DNA of 64,000 nt from Labedaea rhizosphaerae (GCF_004362825.1 NZ_SNXZ01000003.1:720784-784783), one strand, 5' to 3'; counted from the first letter of the stretch, positions 22,733 to 31,576 are shown. Numbers and translations: made by a program. The notes: generated by a model not told the origin, from the letters alone.

Positions 22733-23863
22733 TTACCCGGCGGCACCCTTGGCAAACGACGTGCCGATGCTGGCGCGGATCGCGTCGCTCGCGTCCCAGT
22801 CGTTGGCGTGCATCGCCGCGACGACCACGCCATCGCGCTGCCAGTACGCCCGGAACGCCCCGGCGAGGTCGCCCTCGATGGTCACCTCGTCGTACCCGGC
22901 CGGGCCGACGTGGCCGACGTACTCCATCCCGAGGTCGTACTGGTCGGTGAAGAAGTAGGGCTGCCGCTCGTAGGGTGAGTCGTCGCCCAGCAGGTTGTGC
23001 GCGACGGTCTTGCCTTGCTCGATGGCGTTGTCCCAGTGCTCGACCCGCACGCGGTGCCCGAGGACCGGGTGGTCGTGGTTGGCGATGTCCCCGATGGCGA
23101 ACACGTCCGGCGAGGACGTCCGCAGGGTCGCGTCGACCAGCACGCCGTTGTCCACGGCCAGACCCGCGTCGGCGGCCAGCTCGACCGACGGGACCGCGCC
23201 GATCCCGACCACGACCAGGTCCGCGGCGGCGAGGTCCGCGGCCGTCACCGCGGCGCCGAGTCGCAGGTCGACGCCGTGCCCGCGGTGCAGGTCGGCGAAC
23301 GCCTTGCCGATCTCGGGCCCGAGCACCGCGTGCAACGGCTGCTCGGCCATCTCGAACACGGCGACCGCACAGCCCATCGACCGGGCCGCCGCCGCGACCT
23401 CGAGCCCGATCCAGCCGCCACCCACGATCGCGACGGACGGCGAAGAGGACAAGGCTTCCCTCAGCCGGCGGCTGTCCTCGATGGTGCGCAGGTAGACGAC
23501 CGGCTTGCCGCACTCGTCGGCCAGCCGCATCCGCCGCGGCGACGAACCCGTTGCCAGCACGAGCTTCTCGTACGGCTCCTCGCCGTCGGCCGTGCCCAGC
23601 ACGTGCCGGGCCGGGTCGATGGCCGTGACGCGCGTGCCCCGGCGCACCACGACGTCGTGTTCCCGATACCAGTCGAGGTCGTGCACGAACACCGAGTCCG
23701 GCTCGTCGTTGCCGAGCAGCACACCCTTGGACAGCGGCGGCCGCTCGTAGGGCAGGTGCGGCTCGGCGGCGTAGATGGTCACCGGGCCCTCGTGGCCGCG
23801 TTCCCGCAGTTCGGTCGCGACGGTGGCGCCGGCGAGGCCGCCGCCGACGATGGCGATGGTCAT
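22733..23863 (-). CDS. FAD-dependent ferredoxin/rubredoxin reductase-like oxidoreductase
   Basis: The 376-residue protein has two dinucleotide folds: FAD site VGGGLAGATVA at the start, NAD site IVGGGWIGLEVA near residue 150, and the closing FAIGDIANHDHP. This is the layout of ferredoxin-NAD(P) reductases serving P450s or Rieske oxygenases. Its ATG overlaps the folE stop (ATGA). No partner oxygenase is near, so its electron acceptor is unknown. Confidence 0.88.
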   Translation of the reverse strand: MTIAIVGGGLAGATVATELRERGHEGPVTIYAAEPHLPYERPPLSKGVLLGNDEPDSVFVHDLDWYREHDVVVRRGTRVTAIDPARHVLGTADGEEPYEKLVLATGSSPRRMRLADECGKPVVYLRTIEDSRRLREALSSSPSVAIVGGGWIGLEVAAAARSMGCAVAVFEMAEQPLHAVLGPEIGKAFADLHRGHGVDLRLGAAVTAADLAAADLVVVGIGAVPSVELAADAGLAVDNGVLVDATLRTSSPDVFAIGDIANHDHPVLGHRVRVEHWDNAIEQGKTVAHNLLGDDSPYERQPYFFTDQYDLGMEYVGHVGPAGYDEVTIEGDLAGAFRAYWQRDGVVVAAMHANDWDASDAIRASIGTSFAKGAAG

Positions 23864-24495
23864 GGGTTGGTCCTCGCGTTCTTGGTCAGGGACAGGAATT
23901 CCGCGCGCAGGGCCGGGTTCTCCCGCACGTCGCCGTACAGCGCCGAGGTCACGGTGTGGGTGTTGCGTGCCCGCGCGCCGCGCAGGCTCATGCACGCGTG
24001 CTCGGCCATGACGACGACGCCGACACCCTTGGGGGCGAGGTTGCGGTTGAGCTCGTCGGCGATCTGCTTGGTCAGCCGCTCCTGGGTCTGCGGGCGGGCG
24101 GCGAAGAAAGCGACCAGCCGGGCGAGCTTCGAGAGCCCGAGGATGCGCTCCCCCGGCAGGTACCCGACGTGCGCGACGCCGGTGAACGGCAGCATGTGGT
24201 GCTCGCACAGCGACCGGAACTCGATCCCCTCGACGACCACGAGCTCGTCGTAGTCCTGGTCGTTGGGAAACGTGGTCATGTCGAACTCGGGCACCGTGAG
24301 CATCTCCGCGAACGCGTGCGCCATCCGGCGCGGCGTGTCCTCGGTCGCCTCGCTCGACACGTCGATGCCCAGCGCGACCAGGAAGTCGGCGGCGGCCCGT
24401 TCCGCGGCGGCAAGGTCGACGGGCGCGCCCGCATGGCTCAGGCGCGGGCGGAGCTTGCTGACCGTGGCGCTTCTATCGGAGAGGGAATTCGTCAC
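23860..24495 (-). CDS. folE: GTP cyclohydrolase I
   Basis: It makes 7,8-dihydroneopterin triphosphate from GTP, the first step to tetrahydrofolate or related pterins. The zinc ligands are visible: Cys and His in LCEHHMLPF, and Cys in EHACMSLRGA. The C-terminal half (GLSKLARLV, RPQTQERLT) is canonical. GTG 24495 gives ~211 residues; upstream extensions are unlikely to be translated. It heads a three-gene operon divergent from a SufR-like regulator. It may be a second FolE rather than the housekeeping copy, which cannot be checked here. Confidence 0.93.
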   Translation of the reverse strand: MTNSLSDRSATVSKLRPRLSHAGAPVDLAAAERAAADFLVALGIDVSSEATEDTPRRMAHAFAEMLTVPEFDMTTFPNDQDYDELVVVEGIEFRSLCEHHMLPFTGVAHVGYLPGERILGLSKLARLVAFFAARPQTQERLTKQIADELNRNLAPKGVGVVVMAEHACMSLRGARARNTHTVTSALYGDVRENPALRAEFLSLTKNARTNP

Positions 24496-24558
24496 TAGAA
24501 GAACGTAGAGCGCCGAGCCATGTATAGTCAAGCAAGTTCTCTTTTAGAGAGGAAGCCC
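24496..24558. promoter_or_regulatory. Divergent promoter/operator between folE operon and SufR-like gene
   Basis: In 63 bp there is an extended -10-like TGTATAGT (24521-24528) and a perfect short dyad, TCTCT-TTT-AGAGA (24538-24550), overlapping the regulator's ribosome-binding region. It probably controls both directions. Confidence 0.5.
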
Positions 24559-25224
24559 ATGGACGCGGCCGACATCTCGGGCATCGGCGCCCTCGCCGAG
24601 CCGGTGCGCCGCGCGCTCTACACCTACGTCGTGTCCCAGCCCGACGCCGTAGGTCGCGAGGAGGCGGCGTCCGGCGTGCACGTCCCGGTGCACACGGCCA
24701 AGTTCCACCTGGACCGCCTCGTCGACGACGGCCTGCTCGAGGTCGAGTACCGGCGGCTGAGCGGCAAGACCGGGCCCGGCGCCGGTCGCCCCGCCAAGCT
24801 CTATCGGCGCTCGGACCGGCAGTTCACCGTGTCGCTGCCCGAGCGCCGCTACGACCTGGTCGGCGACCTGCTGGCCTCCGCCGTGCAGCGCGCCGCCGAG
24901 GGCACGCCGCTGCCCGAGGCCCTGCACGAGACCGCCCACGCCGAAGGCCACAAGCTCGGCCGGACCGCCGAGCCGAGCGAGGCGCCCCCGCTCGACCGGC
25001 TCGCCGACACCCTCAAGGACCAGGGCTTCGAGCCGCGCACCGACGGCGACACGCTCGTGCTGGCCAACTGCCCGTTCGACTCTCTGGCCCAGAAGCACAC
25101 GGAGCTGGTCTGCGGGCTCAACCTTTCCTACGTGCAAGGTGTCGCCGACGGGCTCGGCTGCCCGCGCGTGCGCGCCTTCCTGGAACCAGAGCCCGGCCAC
25201 TGCTGCGTGAAGGCTATTTCTTGA
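24559..25224 (+). CDS. SufR-like winged-helix regulator with C-terminal cysteine cluster
   Basis: The 221-residue protein has an ArsR/DeoR-like HTH in the first 80 residues (PVRRALYTYV, VHTAKFHLDRLVDDGLLEV). Its C-terminal block has cysteines in NCPFDSLAQKHTELVCG, GLGCPR and GHCC, the arrangement of SufR-type FeS-sensing repressors. It may therefore respond to iron-sulfur or redox state. ATG 24559 follows AGAGGAAG. It is divergent from folE-reductase-nth-like. Confidence 0.82.
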   Translation: MDAADISGIGALAEPVRRALYTYVVSQPDAVGREEAASGVHVPVHTAKFHLDRLVDDGLLEVEYRRLSGKTGPGAGRPAKLYRRSDRQFTVSLPERRYDLVGDLLASAVQRAAEGTPLPEALHETAHAEGHKLGRTAEPSEAPPLDRLADTLKDQGFEPRTDGDTLVLANCPFDSLAQKHTELVCGLNLSYVQGVADGLGCPRVRAFLEPEPGHCCVKAIS

Positions 25225-25229
25225 GCTCG

Positions 25230-25799
25230 CTATTTCTTGATCTCGTAGCGCAGCAGCACCACGCCGTTGTCCGCCACAACAGCGTCGACCAGCGCCAGGT
25301 CCTGGCGATCGGTGAAGATCCGGGTCCCGGTGCCGCGGGTCGCCGGGCAGACCAGCAGCCGGACCTCGTCGACGACGCCGGCCGCCAGCAGCGAGCGCAT
25401 GAGCGTCAGGCTCCCCCACAGCCAGAGGTCCTTGCCGCGCTGTGCCTTGAGCTCGCGGATGGTGGCGATCGGGTCGCGGGTCACGGTCGCCGCGGGGAAG
25501 TCGCCCCACGGGGCCTCGTCGAGCTTCGACGAGGCGACGAACTTGGTCAGGTTGTTGAGCTTGCGGCCCCATTCGCCCTGGTCCTCGGCGTGCGGCCAGT
25601 AACCTTTGGACTGGTGGTAGGTGTTCGCGCCGAGGATCATCGTGTCGATCGAGTCGCCGAAGGCCATCATGGCGTTCTGGAAGGGGTTGTCGGTGACCTC
25701 GTCGTCGAACGGCTCCCCGGACACGAAGCTCAGGCCGCCATCCTCCTCGGCGGCGATGTTGTCGACGGTGACCCACTGCTGGACGATGAGCTTGCGCAT
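25230..25799 (-). CDS. Dihydrofolate reductase-like (RibD C-terminal domain) protein
   Basis: The 189-residue protein has the RibD_C/DHFR fold: MRKLIVQQWVTVDN start, MILGANTYHQ and LWLWGSLTLMRSLLAAGVVDEVRLLVCP. Such stand-alone proteins are common in actinobacteria and probably use NADPH; their substrates are mostly unknown. It is convergent with the SufR-like gene. A near-direct repeat of GCTATTTCTTGA spans the shared 3' ends (25212-25240). Confidence 0.85.
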   Translation of the reverse strand: MRKLIVQQWVTVDNIAAEEDGGLSFVSGEPFDDEVTDNPFQNAMMAFGDSIDTMILGANTYHQSKGYWPHAEDQGEWGRKLNNLTKFVASSKLDEAPWGDFPAATVTRDPIATIRELKAQRGKDLWLWGSLTLMRSLLAAGVVDEVRLLVCPATRGTGTRIFTDRQDLALVDAVVADNGVVLLRYEIKK

Positions 25800-25908
25800 G
25801 GCTGTCCTCCCGTTGCTTGCGGCTTCTGCCCCAGGGACGGAACCGCCACGACGGTCTCGACACCTTCGCCTTGGCAACTTCGGCGGTGGTCCACGCGTCC
25901 CAAGGGGC

Positions 25909-26586
25909 ATGGGGTGGATCCGGGGGTTGTGGCGGCGCGCGTGGGTGCGGCGCCCGTTGCTCGTGGCCATGGTCGTGGGGCCCGCAGCGGTCGTGGCGAT
26001 GGTGGCGTCGTGGTTGTCGATCCGGGTCCTGACCGGCGACCGCGTCTATACGGCGGCGACCGTGCCGCCGGCGCCGGTGGGGATCGTGCTCGGCGCCCGC
26101 GTGCTGCCCGACGGCACCCCGCAGGCCTACCTCGAGTCACGGCTGCAGGCCGCGAAGACGTTGTACGACACCGGGAAGGTCCGCGTCCTCCTGGTGACCG
26201 GGGACAACGGCTCGGTCCAGTACGACGAGGTCACCGCGATGCGGACGTGGCTGACGCAGCACGGCGTGCCCGCGGACAAGGTGGTGGCCGACTACGCGGG
26301 GTTCGACACCTACGACTCCTGCACCCGGGCCGCGCGCATCTTCGGGGTGAGCAAGGCGATCGTTGTCACGCAAGACTTCCACGTGCGGCGTGCGATCTTC
26401 TTGTGCACCCGGGCGGGGATCGACACGAACGGCGTGGTCTCCCCCGCACCGGACAACGACTTCCGATACCAGGTTCGTGAGGTGGCCGCGTCCCTCAAGG
26501 CCGTTGTGGACTACCTCGTCCAGCCCGATCCGAAGTACCTCGGCCGCCAGGAGACCGGCGTGACCACCGCGCTCGCGAGCAAATGA
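25909..26586 (+). CDS. SanA/YdcF/ElyC-like membrane-anchored DUF218 protein
   Basis: The 225-residue protein has one N-terminal membrane segment (about residues 15-38) and a DUF218 domain: PVGIVLGARVLPDG, LLVTGDNGSVQYDEVTAM, VVADYAGFDTYDSC and VTQDFHVRRAIFLC. SanA-type proteins are tied to envelope integrity and vancomycin tolerance in other bacteria. ATG 25909 has AAGGGG upstream. Confidence 0.85.
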   Translation: MGWIRGLWRRAWVRRPLLVAMVVGPAAVVAMVASWLSIRVLTGDRVYTAATVPPAPVGIVLGARVLPDGTPQAYLESRLQAAKTLYDTGKVRVLLVTGDNGSVQYDEVTAMRTWLTQHGVPADKVVADYAGFDTYDSCTRAARIFGVSKAIVVTQDFHVRRAIFLCTRAGIDTNGVVSPAPDNDFRYQVREVAASLKAVVDYLVQPDPKYLGRQETGVTTALASK

Positions 26587-26599
26587 CCATCCAGTTTGC

Positions 26600-26631
26600 T
26601 TGACCTTCGAGCCGGGTCGAAGGTTTAGCGT
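26600..26631 (+). promoter_or_regulatory. MerR-type promoter with stretched spacer and palindrome
   Basis: TTGACC (26600-26605) and TAGCGT (26626-26631) are 20 bp apart. Between them lies the perfect palindrome CCTTCGA-gccggg-TCGAAGG. This is the classic layout for a MerR activator binding an over-long spacer. Transcription would begin at or next to ATG 26638. Confidence 0.65.
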
Positions 26632-26637
26632 TGGCGC

Positions 26638-27348
26638 ATGCGGATTTCCGAGCTGGCCGAGCGGTCCGGGGTGCCGGCGAGCACCCTGCGGTTCTACGAG
26701 GCGCAGGGGCTGCTGCCCGCCGAGCGCACCCCGGCCGGTTACCGGGTCTACGACGAGCGGGACGTCGAGCGGGTGGCGTTCATCGCCGCCGCCAAGCGGC
26801 TCGGCCTGTCGTTGGCGCAGGCCGGTGAACTTCTCACGACGTGGGACGACGGCGTGTGCACGCACGTGAAATCGGACCTGCGGCCGCGGCTGGCCGAGCG
26901 GCTGGTCGAGGCCGACCGGCACGCGGCCGAGTCGACGGCGTTCGCGGTGTCGTTGCGGGCCGCGTTGGCCCGGCTCGACACGCTGCCCGATCGGGCCGGT
27001 CCGTGCACTGAGGACTGCCTTGCCCGCGACGTCCCGGTCGCTTGCTCACTGGGTGAGACCGAACTCGGCGACCGCGTCACCCGGTGGCGGGACCTCGTCG
27101 CCGACGCGACGCGCGTCGAGCTGCCCGGCGGCGTGCGGCTGACGGTGCCGGTCGACCGGGCGGCGGCGATCGCGGAACTGGCCGTCCAGGAGCAGCGGTG
27201 CTGCCCGTTCTTCGACTTCCGGTTGCACCTGGACGGCGCATCGTTGCACGTAGACGTGCTCGCGCCGGCCGAAGCGGCCGAGTTGGTGACCGATCTCTTC
27301 CCACCGTCGCGTTCGGACGGTGAGGTGCCGATTTCCCCTATGCCATAA
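26638..27348 (+). CDS. MerR-family regulator with extended C-terminal domain
   Basis: The 236-residue protein starts with a MerR HTH (MRISELAERSGVPASTLRFYE) and a long coupling helix. The middle has cysteine blocks DGVCTH and GPCTEDC, suggesting metal or thiol sensing. The last ~90 residues (GVRLTVPVDRAAAIAELAVQEQRCCPFF) form an extra domain seen in some actinobacterial MerR proteins. The gene appears leaderless and is the only gene behind its MerR-type promoter, so autoregulation is likely. Confidence 0.88.
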   Translation: MRISELAERSGVPASTLRFYEAQGLLPAERTPAGYRVYDERDVERVAFIAAAKRLGLSLAQAGELLTTWDDGVCTHVKSDLRPRLAERLVEADRHAAESTAFAVSLRAALARLDTLPDRAGPCTEDCLARDVPVACSLGETELGDRVTRWRDLVADATRVELPGGVRLTVPVDRAAAIAELAVQEQRCCPFFDFRLHLDGASLHVDVLAPAEAAELVTDLFPPSRSDGEVPISPMP

Positions 27349-27358
27349 CCTGAATGGC

Positions 27359-28054
27359 GTGACGGGCAACGACGGTGCCGGAGACGGGCGGGCCACTCGC
27401 TGGGCCGGTCAGCGCGCCAAGCGGCGGGCGGAGATCGTCGCCGCCGCGCTCGACGCCATCAAGGCGCACGGGCCCGGCGTGTCCACCGAGCAGATCGCCG
27501 CAGGTGCGGGGATCGCGCGCACCCGGCTCTACCGGCACTTCGACGACGCCGACGACCTCTACGACGCGGTCGCCCAGGGCGCCGCGCAGGCCATCATCGA
27601 GCGGATGGTGCTGACGTTCGCGAGCCCGCGCGGCAGCGCCCAGGACCTGATCACCAAGTCGGTGCGCACCTACGTGGCGTGGTTGATCGAGAACCACGCG
27701 CTCTACCAGTACGTGGTCCTGCGCACCGTCGACGCCGTGTCCGGCCGGGACCCGCTGATCGTCGACGTGCGTGCGGCGATCAGCGCGCCGATGCGCTCGC
27801 TGCTCGCCGGCTACCTCGGGGTGTTCGGCCAGGACCCGGCGATCGCCGATCCGATCGCGTTCGGCATCACCGGGCTCGTCGAGTCGGCGACCAACCGGTG
27901 GCTGGCGCACCCCGGTCCGCTGGACCTCGACGCGCTCGTGGGAAACCTCTCCGGTTGGGTTTGGGGCGTGCTCGACGCTGCGCTGCGTAACCTCGGCATC
28001 CAGATGGACCCCACGGCACCCCTGCCAGAAGTCGCAGGTGAATCACCCGCCTGA
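27359..28054 (+). CDS. TetR-family transcriptional regulator
   Basis: The 231-residue protein has its HTH (VSTEQIAAGAGIARTRLYRHF) about residues 41-61 and a helical C-terminal domain with YVAWLIENHALYQYVVLRTVD. GTG 27359 is the only start that keeps the arginine-rich arm before the HTH. It follows the MerR gene by 10 bp. Its target is not evident. Confidence 0.88.
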   Translation: MTGNDGAGDGRATRWAGQRAKRRAEIVAAALDAIKAHGPGVSTEQIAAGAGIARTRLYRHFDDADDLYDAVAQGAAQAIIERMVLTFASPRGSAQDLITKSVRTYVAWLIENHALYQYVVLRTVDAVSGRDPLIVDVRAAISAPMRSLLAGYLGVFGQDPAIADPIAFGITGLVESATNRWLAHPGPLDLDALVGNLSGWVWGVLDAALRNLGIQMDPTAPLPEVAGESPA

Positions 28055-28166
28055 GGTATCGAATCCGTCTTTTGCATGCGGTTCACTACCAGGTGTTACT
28101 GGTACAGTGGTGTAACTGTTACTCGCGGAAGCACCCGAACGGTGCAACGCAATGGAGGGCGGCTCG

Positions 28167-28319
28167 GTGCCGAACAAGACAGCGCAGCCCGACTGGCTGG
28201 AAACGGCGGCGAAGGAAGCGCGGGAGGTGATCGCGCGCCTGCACGCGGAGGCCAAGGCCGCATTCGATGCGATCGACGCGTCCGCGCCCGTCGCGCCGAA
28301 AGCGGAGACCGGGTCGTGA
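28167..28319 (+). CDS. Small hypothetical protein (50 aa) preceding the LuxR-type regulator
   Basis: It reads VPNKTAQPDWLETAAKEAREVIARLHAEAKAAF..., one charged amphipathic helix. GTG 28167 has GGAGGG upstream; ATG 28152 is also possible. Its TGA overlaps the GTG of the regulator, so the two are translationally coupled. It has no known family and could be a partner of the regulator. Confidence 0.55.
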   Translation: MPNKTAQPDWLETAAKEAREVIARLHAEAKAAFDAIDASAPVAPKAETGS

Positions 28320-29020
28320 GGCCGGCCGCCGCCACCCGCCCGCACCTCGCGGCCGTCCCGTCCACCGGTCCTTCGGCCGCACCGGACGTGCTGCGCGTCC
28401 TGGTGGTCGACGCCCTGCCGCTGGCGGGCTTCGGCCTGCGGGCGTTGGTCGACAGCACGGCGGGCCTGTCGTGGTGCGGCGCGGTCAACAACATCGAGAC
28501 GGCCCTGTCCGTGGCGGCCCGCCTGCGCCCGCACGTGGTGCTGATCGACAGTTGCCTGGACCCGGGGGCCTCCGGTGCCCGGTCGTTGCTCGCCACGGAA
28601 CGGGTGGGCACGGTGATCGGCTTGGTGCACAACGACAATCCCCAGGCGGCGCAGTACGTGCGGGCGGCCCGCGCTTCGGGCGTCTCCGGTCTGGTGGCGC
28701 GTTCGTCGGCCCCGGGCGTGATCGTCGCGGCCGTGCGCGCGGCGCACAGCGGCCGCCCGTTCCTCGACCCCGAACTGGCCGGCCTGCAGAGCGCGCTGGC
28801 CGTGGAGACCGAACACCGGATGCCGTTGTCCGAACGGCAGCGCCAGATCCTGCACCTGATCGCGCAGGGCCGGCGCAACGGGGACATCGCGGAGTCGCTG
28901 TTCGTGTCGGTGGAGACGGTGCGCACGCACGTGAAGGAGATCCTGCGCCGGCTCGGTGCCCACGACCGGGCGCACGCGGTGGCGCGGGGTTACGAGGCGG
29001 GCCTGCTCGGCAAACGCTGA
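28316..29020 (+). CDS. NarL/LuxR-type regulator with atypical receiver domain
   Basis: The 234-residue protein has a response-regulator-like N-terminus (VLRVLVVDALPLAGF, VVLIDSCLDPG) and a clear C-terminal LuxR HTH (LSERQRQILHLIAQGRRNGDIAESLFVSVETVRTHVKEIL). The receiver keeps the phosphoacceptor-like Asp in VLID but has lost the second acidic residue (VVDALP), and the conserved Lys is Arg or Ser (VARSS). It is probably an atypical, phosphorylation-independent regulator. No kinase is adjacent. It follows the 50-residue gene with GTGA overlap. Confidence 0.87.
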   Translation: MRPAAATRPHLAAVPSTGPSAAPDVLRVLVVDALPLAGFGLRALVDSTAGLSWCGAVNNIETALSVAARLRPHVVLIDSCLDPGASGARSLLATERVGTVIGLVHNDNPQAAQYVRAARASGVSGLVARSSAPGVIVAAVRAAHSGRPFLDPELAGLQSALAVETEHRMPLSERQRQILHLIAQGRRNGDIAESLFVSVETVRTHVKEILRRLGAHDRAHAVARGYEAGLLGKR

Positions 29021-29042
29021 GCGCTGACATACCGTTGTCGGC

Positions 29043-30086
29043 ATGGGTGCCGGACGGTCGTCGCTGGGGCGGGTGCAGCCGTACCTCGGCCGTTGCAGCC
29101 TGGCCGACGCCATCACCAACCGCGAACGGTTCGGTGGGGTCACCCTGCAAGGCGTCTCCGGGCTCACGGTCGCCCGCAAACTGGCCGCCGCCAATGCGCT
29201 GTCCGGCGTCGACCTCGACCCGGCCGCCTACTTGGCTCGTGGCACCGCCCGCAAGCCACCGGTCGTCGAAGGCCAGCTGGGTCTGGACCTCGACCTGCCC
29301 GAGTTCGACTGGGTCCAGGCCCAGGCCGAGCTGGGGCTCAGCGTGGTCCGCACCCCTGGCACCCGGTTGCGGGCGGGCGACCTCGACGCCCTGAAGGCCG
29401 AGCTCGACCGCGACCACCGCACCCCGGTCTCCGTCTCGCTGGTGCTGGACGGCGGCTGGCTCGGGTCCAAGCACAGCGGCGCCCTGGCCGAGGCGGTCCG
29501 GGCCGCGGACCGGGACATCTCGCTGGTCCTGAGCGCCCCGATCGACCCGGTGAACTCCTCCTACAAGGTCTTCGCCCTGCAACGACTGCTGCGCTGGAGC
29601 ACCCGAACCGGCCGGAAGCTGGAACTGCTGCGCACCGGACCGGTCGGCATCCCGGCGATCGCCGCGGGCGCGTCCCTGGCCGCCATCGGCCTGTCGTCGT
29701 CGACCCGGCACCTGGGCGGCCCGATCGCGCGCCGGGCCGACGGTGTCCGCCCCAAACGCAGCCCCCAGGTGTTCGTGCCGCGGCTGCTGAGCTGGCTGCG
29801 CGGCATCGACGTGGCCCGCGGCGAGCTCCGCTCGTGCGAATGCGACGCGTGCACGAGCGCGGGCAGCGGCCTGGAACGCTTCGACGTCGCCTTCGACTCC
29901 ACCGTGCCGACCGCGATCCGCGCCGCCGCCCGCGACCACGACTCGCACGCCTTGGCCCAGGTCGTCACGTCGGTGCGCACGGCGTCCGATCCCAAGGGCG
30001 AGCTGGCGCGGCTGCGCAAGGAGGCGCACGAACTGGCCGCTGACCTGGGCCTGGCCGTCCCGAAGTGGCTCGGGAACTGGGACTGA
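29043..30086 (+). CDS. Hypothetical protein with a CxCxxC motif
   Basis: I do not recognise this 347-residue cytoplasmic protein. It alternates strands and helices in a barrel-like way (VSVSLVLDGGWLG, ISLVLSAPIDPVN, LELLRTGPVGIPAIAAGASLAAIGLSSS). It carries RSCECDACTSAG near residue 263, a probable metal site reminiscent of zinc sites in tRNA-guanine transglycosylases, though the rest does not clearly match. It starts 22 bp after the LuxR-type gene and is probably in its operon. Confidence 0.6.
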   Translation: MGAGRSSLGRVQPYLGRCSLADAITNRERFGGVTLQGVSGLTVARKLAAANALSGVDLDPAAYLARGTARKPPVVEGQLGLDLDLPEFDWVQAQAELGLSVVRTPGTRLRAGDLDALKAELDRDHRTPVSVSLVLDGGWLGSKHSGALAEAVRAADRDISLVLSAPIDPVNSSYKVFALQRLLRWSTRTGRKLELLRTGPVGIPAIAAGASLAAIGLSSSTRHLGGPIARRADGVRPKRSPQVFVPRLLSWLRGIDVARGELRSCECDACTSAGSGLERFDVAFDSTVPTAIRAAARDHDSHALAQVVTSVRTASDPKGELARLRKEAHELAADLGLAVPKWLGNWD

Positions 30087-30123
30087 CCGGTTTCTGTCGG
30101 TGGGTGCCGCTAACGTGCGCCGC

Positions 30124-30921
30124 GTGACGATGGATGTGGAGAAGGCCAAGGCGTTCCGCGCCTTGCACGAGGACTCGCTGCTGGTGCTGCCGAACGCGTG
30201 GGACGCGGGCAGTGCGGCGGTGATCGTGAATGCCGGAGCGAAGGCCGTGGCGACCACCAGCGGCGGCGTCGCCTGGTCCCTGGGGAAGGCGGACGGTCAG
30301 CAGCTGGGCCGCGCGGAGATGGTCGAGGTGGTCCGCCGCGTGGTGGCCGCGGTGGACGTGCCGGTGACGGCGGACATCGAAGGCGGCTACGGCCCCGCGC
30401 CGGACGACGTGGGCGCGACGATCGCCGCCGTGGTGGCGGCGGGTGCGGTGGGCGCGAACCTGGAGGACTCCAAACCGGACGGCACCCTGTTCGCCATCGC
30501 GGAGCAGGCCGAGCGCCTGAAGGCGGCCCGGGCGTCGGCGCCGGCGGAGTTCGTGCTCAACGCCCGGACCGATGTGTTCTTGCTGGGCGACAAGGACTTC
30601 GACGACCTGCTGGCCCGGGCCCGGGCCTACGCGGAGGCGGGCGCGGACTGCTTGTTCGTGCCGGGCTTGATCGACCTCGACGCGCTGCGCTCGCTGGTGG
30701 ACCAGTCGCCCTTGCCGATCAACGTGATGGGCTTCCCCGGGGTGGCCTCGCCCAAGGAGCTGGCGGCGATCGGGGTGCGGCGGCTGAGCGTGGGGACCGC
30801 GGTGGCCCAGGCCGCCTACGGCACGGCCGCGCGTGCGGCCAAGGCGTTGCTCGAGGAGGGCAGCTACGACGCGCTCGCCGACGGTCCCGACTACGGCACC
30901 ATGAACTCCCTGTTCACCTGA
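30124..30921 (+). CDS. Isocitrate lyase/PEP mutase-family enzyme
   Basis: The ~265-residue TIM-barrel enzyme has the family landmarks: LLVLPNAWDAGSAAVIVNAGAKAVATTSGG, VPVTADIEGGYG, GANLEDSK and FVLNARTDVFL. Relatives cleave or rearrange C-C or C-P bonds of 2-hydroxy or oxo acids (methylisocitrate, oxaloacetate, phosphonopyruvate). Which reaction applies is unclear. GTG 30124 or ATG 30130 may be the start. Its end overlaps the convergent response regulator by 8 bp. Confidence 0.85.
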   Translation: MTMDVEKAKAFRALHEDSLLVLPNAWDAGSAAVIVNAGAKAVATTSGGVAWSLGKADGQQLGRAEMVEVVRRVVAAVDVPVTADIEGGYGPAPDDVGATIAAVVAAGAVGANLEDSKPDGTLFAIAEQAERLKAARASAPAEFVLNARTDVFLLGDKDFDDLLARARAYAEAGADCLFVPGLIDLDALRSLVDQSPLPINVMGFPGVASPKELAAIGVRRLSVGTAVAQAAYGTAARAAKALLEEGSYDALADGPDYGTMNSLFT

Positions 30922-31576
30922 GCCGTCCCAGACCTGCCTCCTGGGCCAGGATCGCCGCCTGGACCCGGGAGCGCAGGTCCAATTTGGACAACACCCTGGA
31001 CACGTGGGTCTTGACCGTGGTCTCGCCGATGAACAGGCGCGCCGCGATCTCGGCATTGGACAACCCTTCGCCGAGGCACGCCAGCACGTCCCGTTCACGC
31101 GCCGTCAACACGTCCAGCGACGGCACCGACGACACAGACGGCACCGACGCCGCTGGTCCCCCGGCGGCGAAAGCCGAGATCAGCCGGCGCGTCACCTGGG
31201 GCGCCAGCACCCCCTCCCCGGCCGCCACCAACCGGACCGCCTCGACCAGCCGAGCCGCCTCCACCGACTTCAGCAAGAACCCGGCGGCCCCGGCCCGCAA
31301 CGCCGCATACACGTACTCGTCCAGGTCGAAGGTGGTGAGCACCAGCACCTCGCACACCCCCGCACCGACGATGGCCCGGGTGGCGGCAATCCCGTCCATG
31401 CCGGGCATCCGCACGTCCATCAGCACGACGTCCGGACGCAGCGCGCGGGCCTTGGCCACCGCGTCGGCGCCGTCGACCGCCTCACCGACGACCGAGATCC
31501 CCTCGGCGTTGGCCAGGATGAGCACGAGCCCGGCCCGCACCGCGCCGTGGTCGTCGGCGACCAGAACCCGGACCAT
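30914..31576 (-). CDS. NarL/FixJ-type response regulator
   Basis: The 220-residue protein has a canonical receiver: DD in LVADDHG, phosphoacceptor Asp54 in VVLMDVRMPG and Lys in GFLLKS. It also has a C-terminal LuxR HTH (LTARERDVLACLGEGLSNAEIAARLFIGETTVKTHVSRVL). Its ATG overlaps the kinase stop (ATGA), so it pairs with the histidine kinase at 31576-32706. The Ser/Val-rich linker ASVPSVSSVPS is unusual but short. Confidence 0.93.
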   Translation of the reverse strand: MVRVLVADDHGAVRAGLVLILANAEGISVVGEAVDGADAVAKARALRPDVVLMDVRMPGMDGIAATRAIVGAGVCEVLVLTTFDLDEYVYAALRAGAAGFLLKSVEAARLVEAVRLVAAGEGVLAPQVTRRLISAFAAGGPAASVPSVSSVPSLDVLTARERDVLACLGEGLSNAEIAARLFIGETTVKTHVSRVLSKLDLRSRVQAAILAQEAGLGRLR

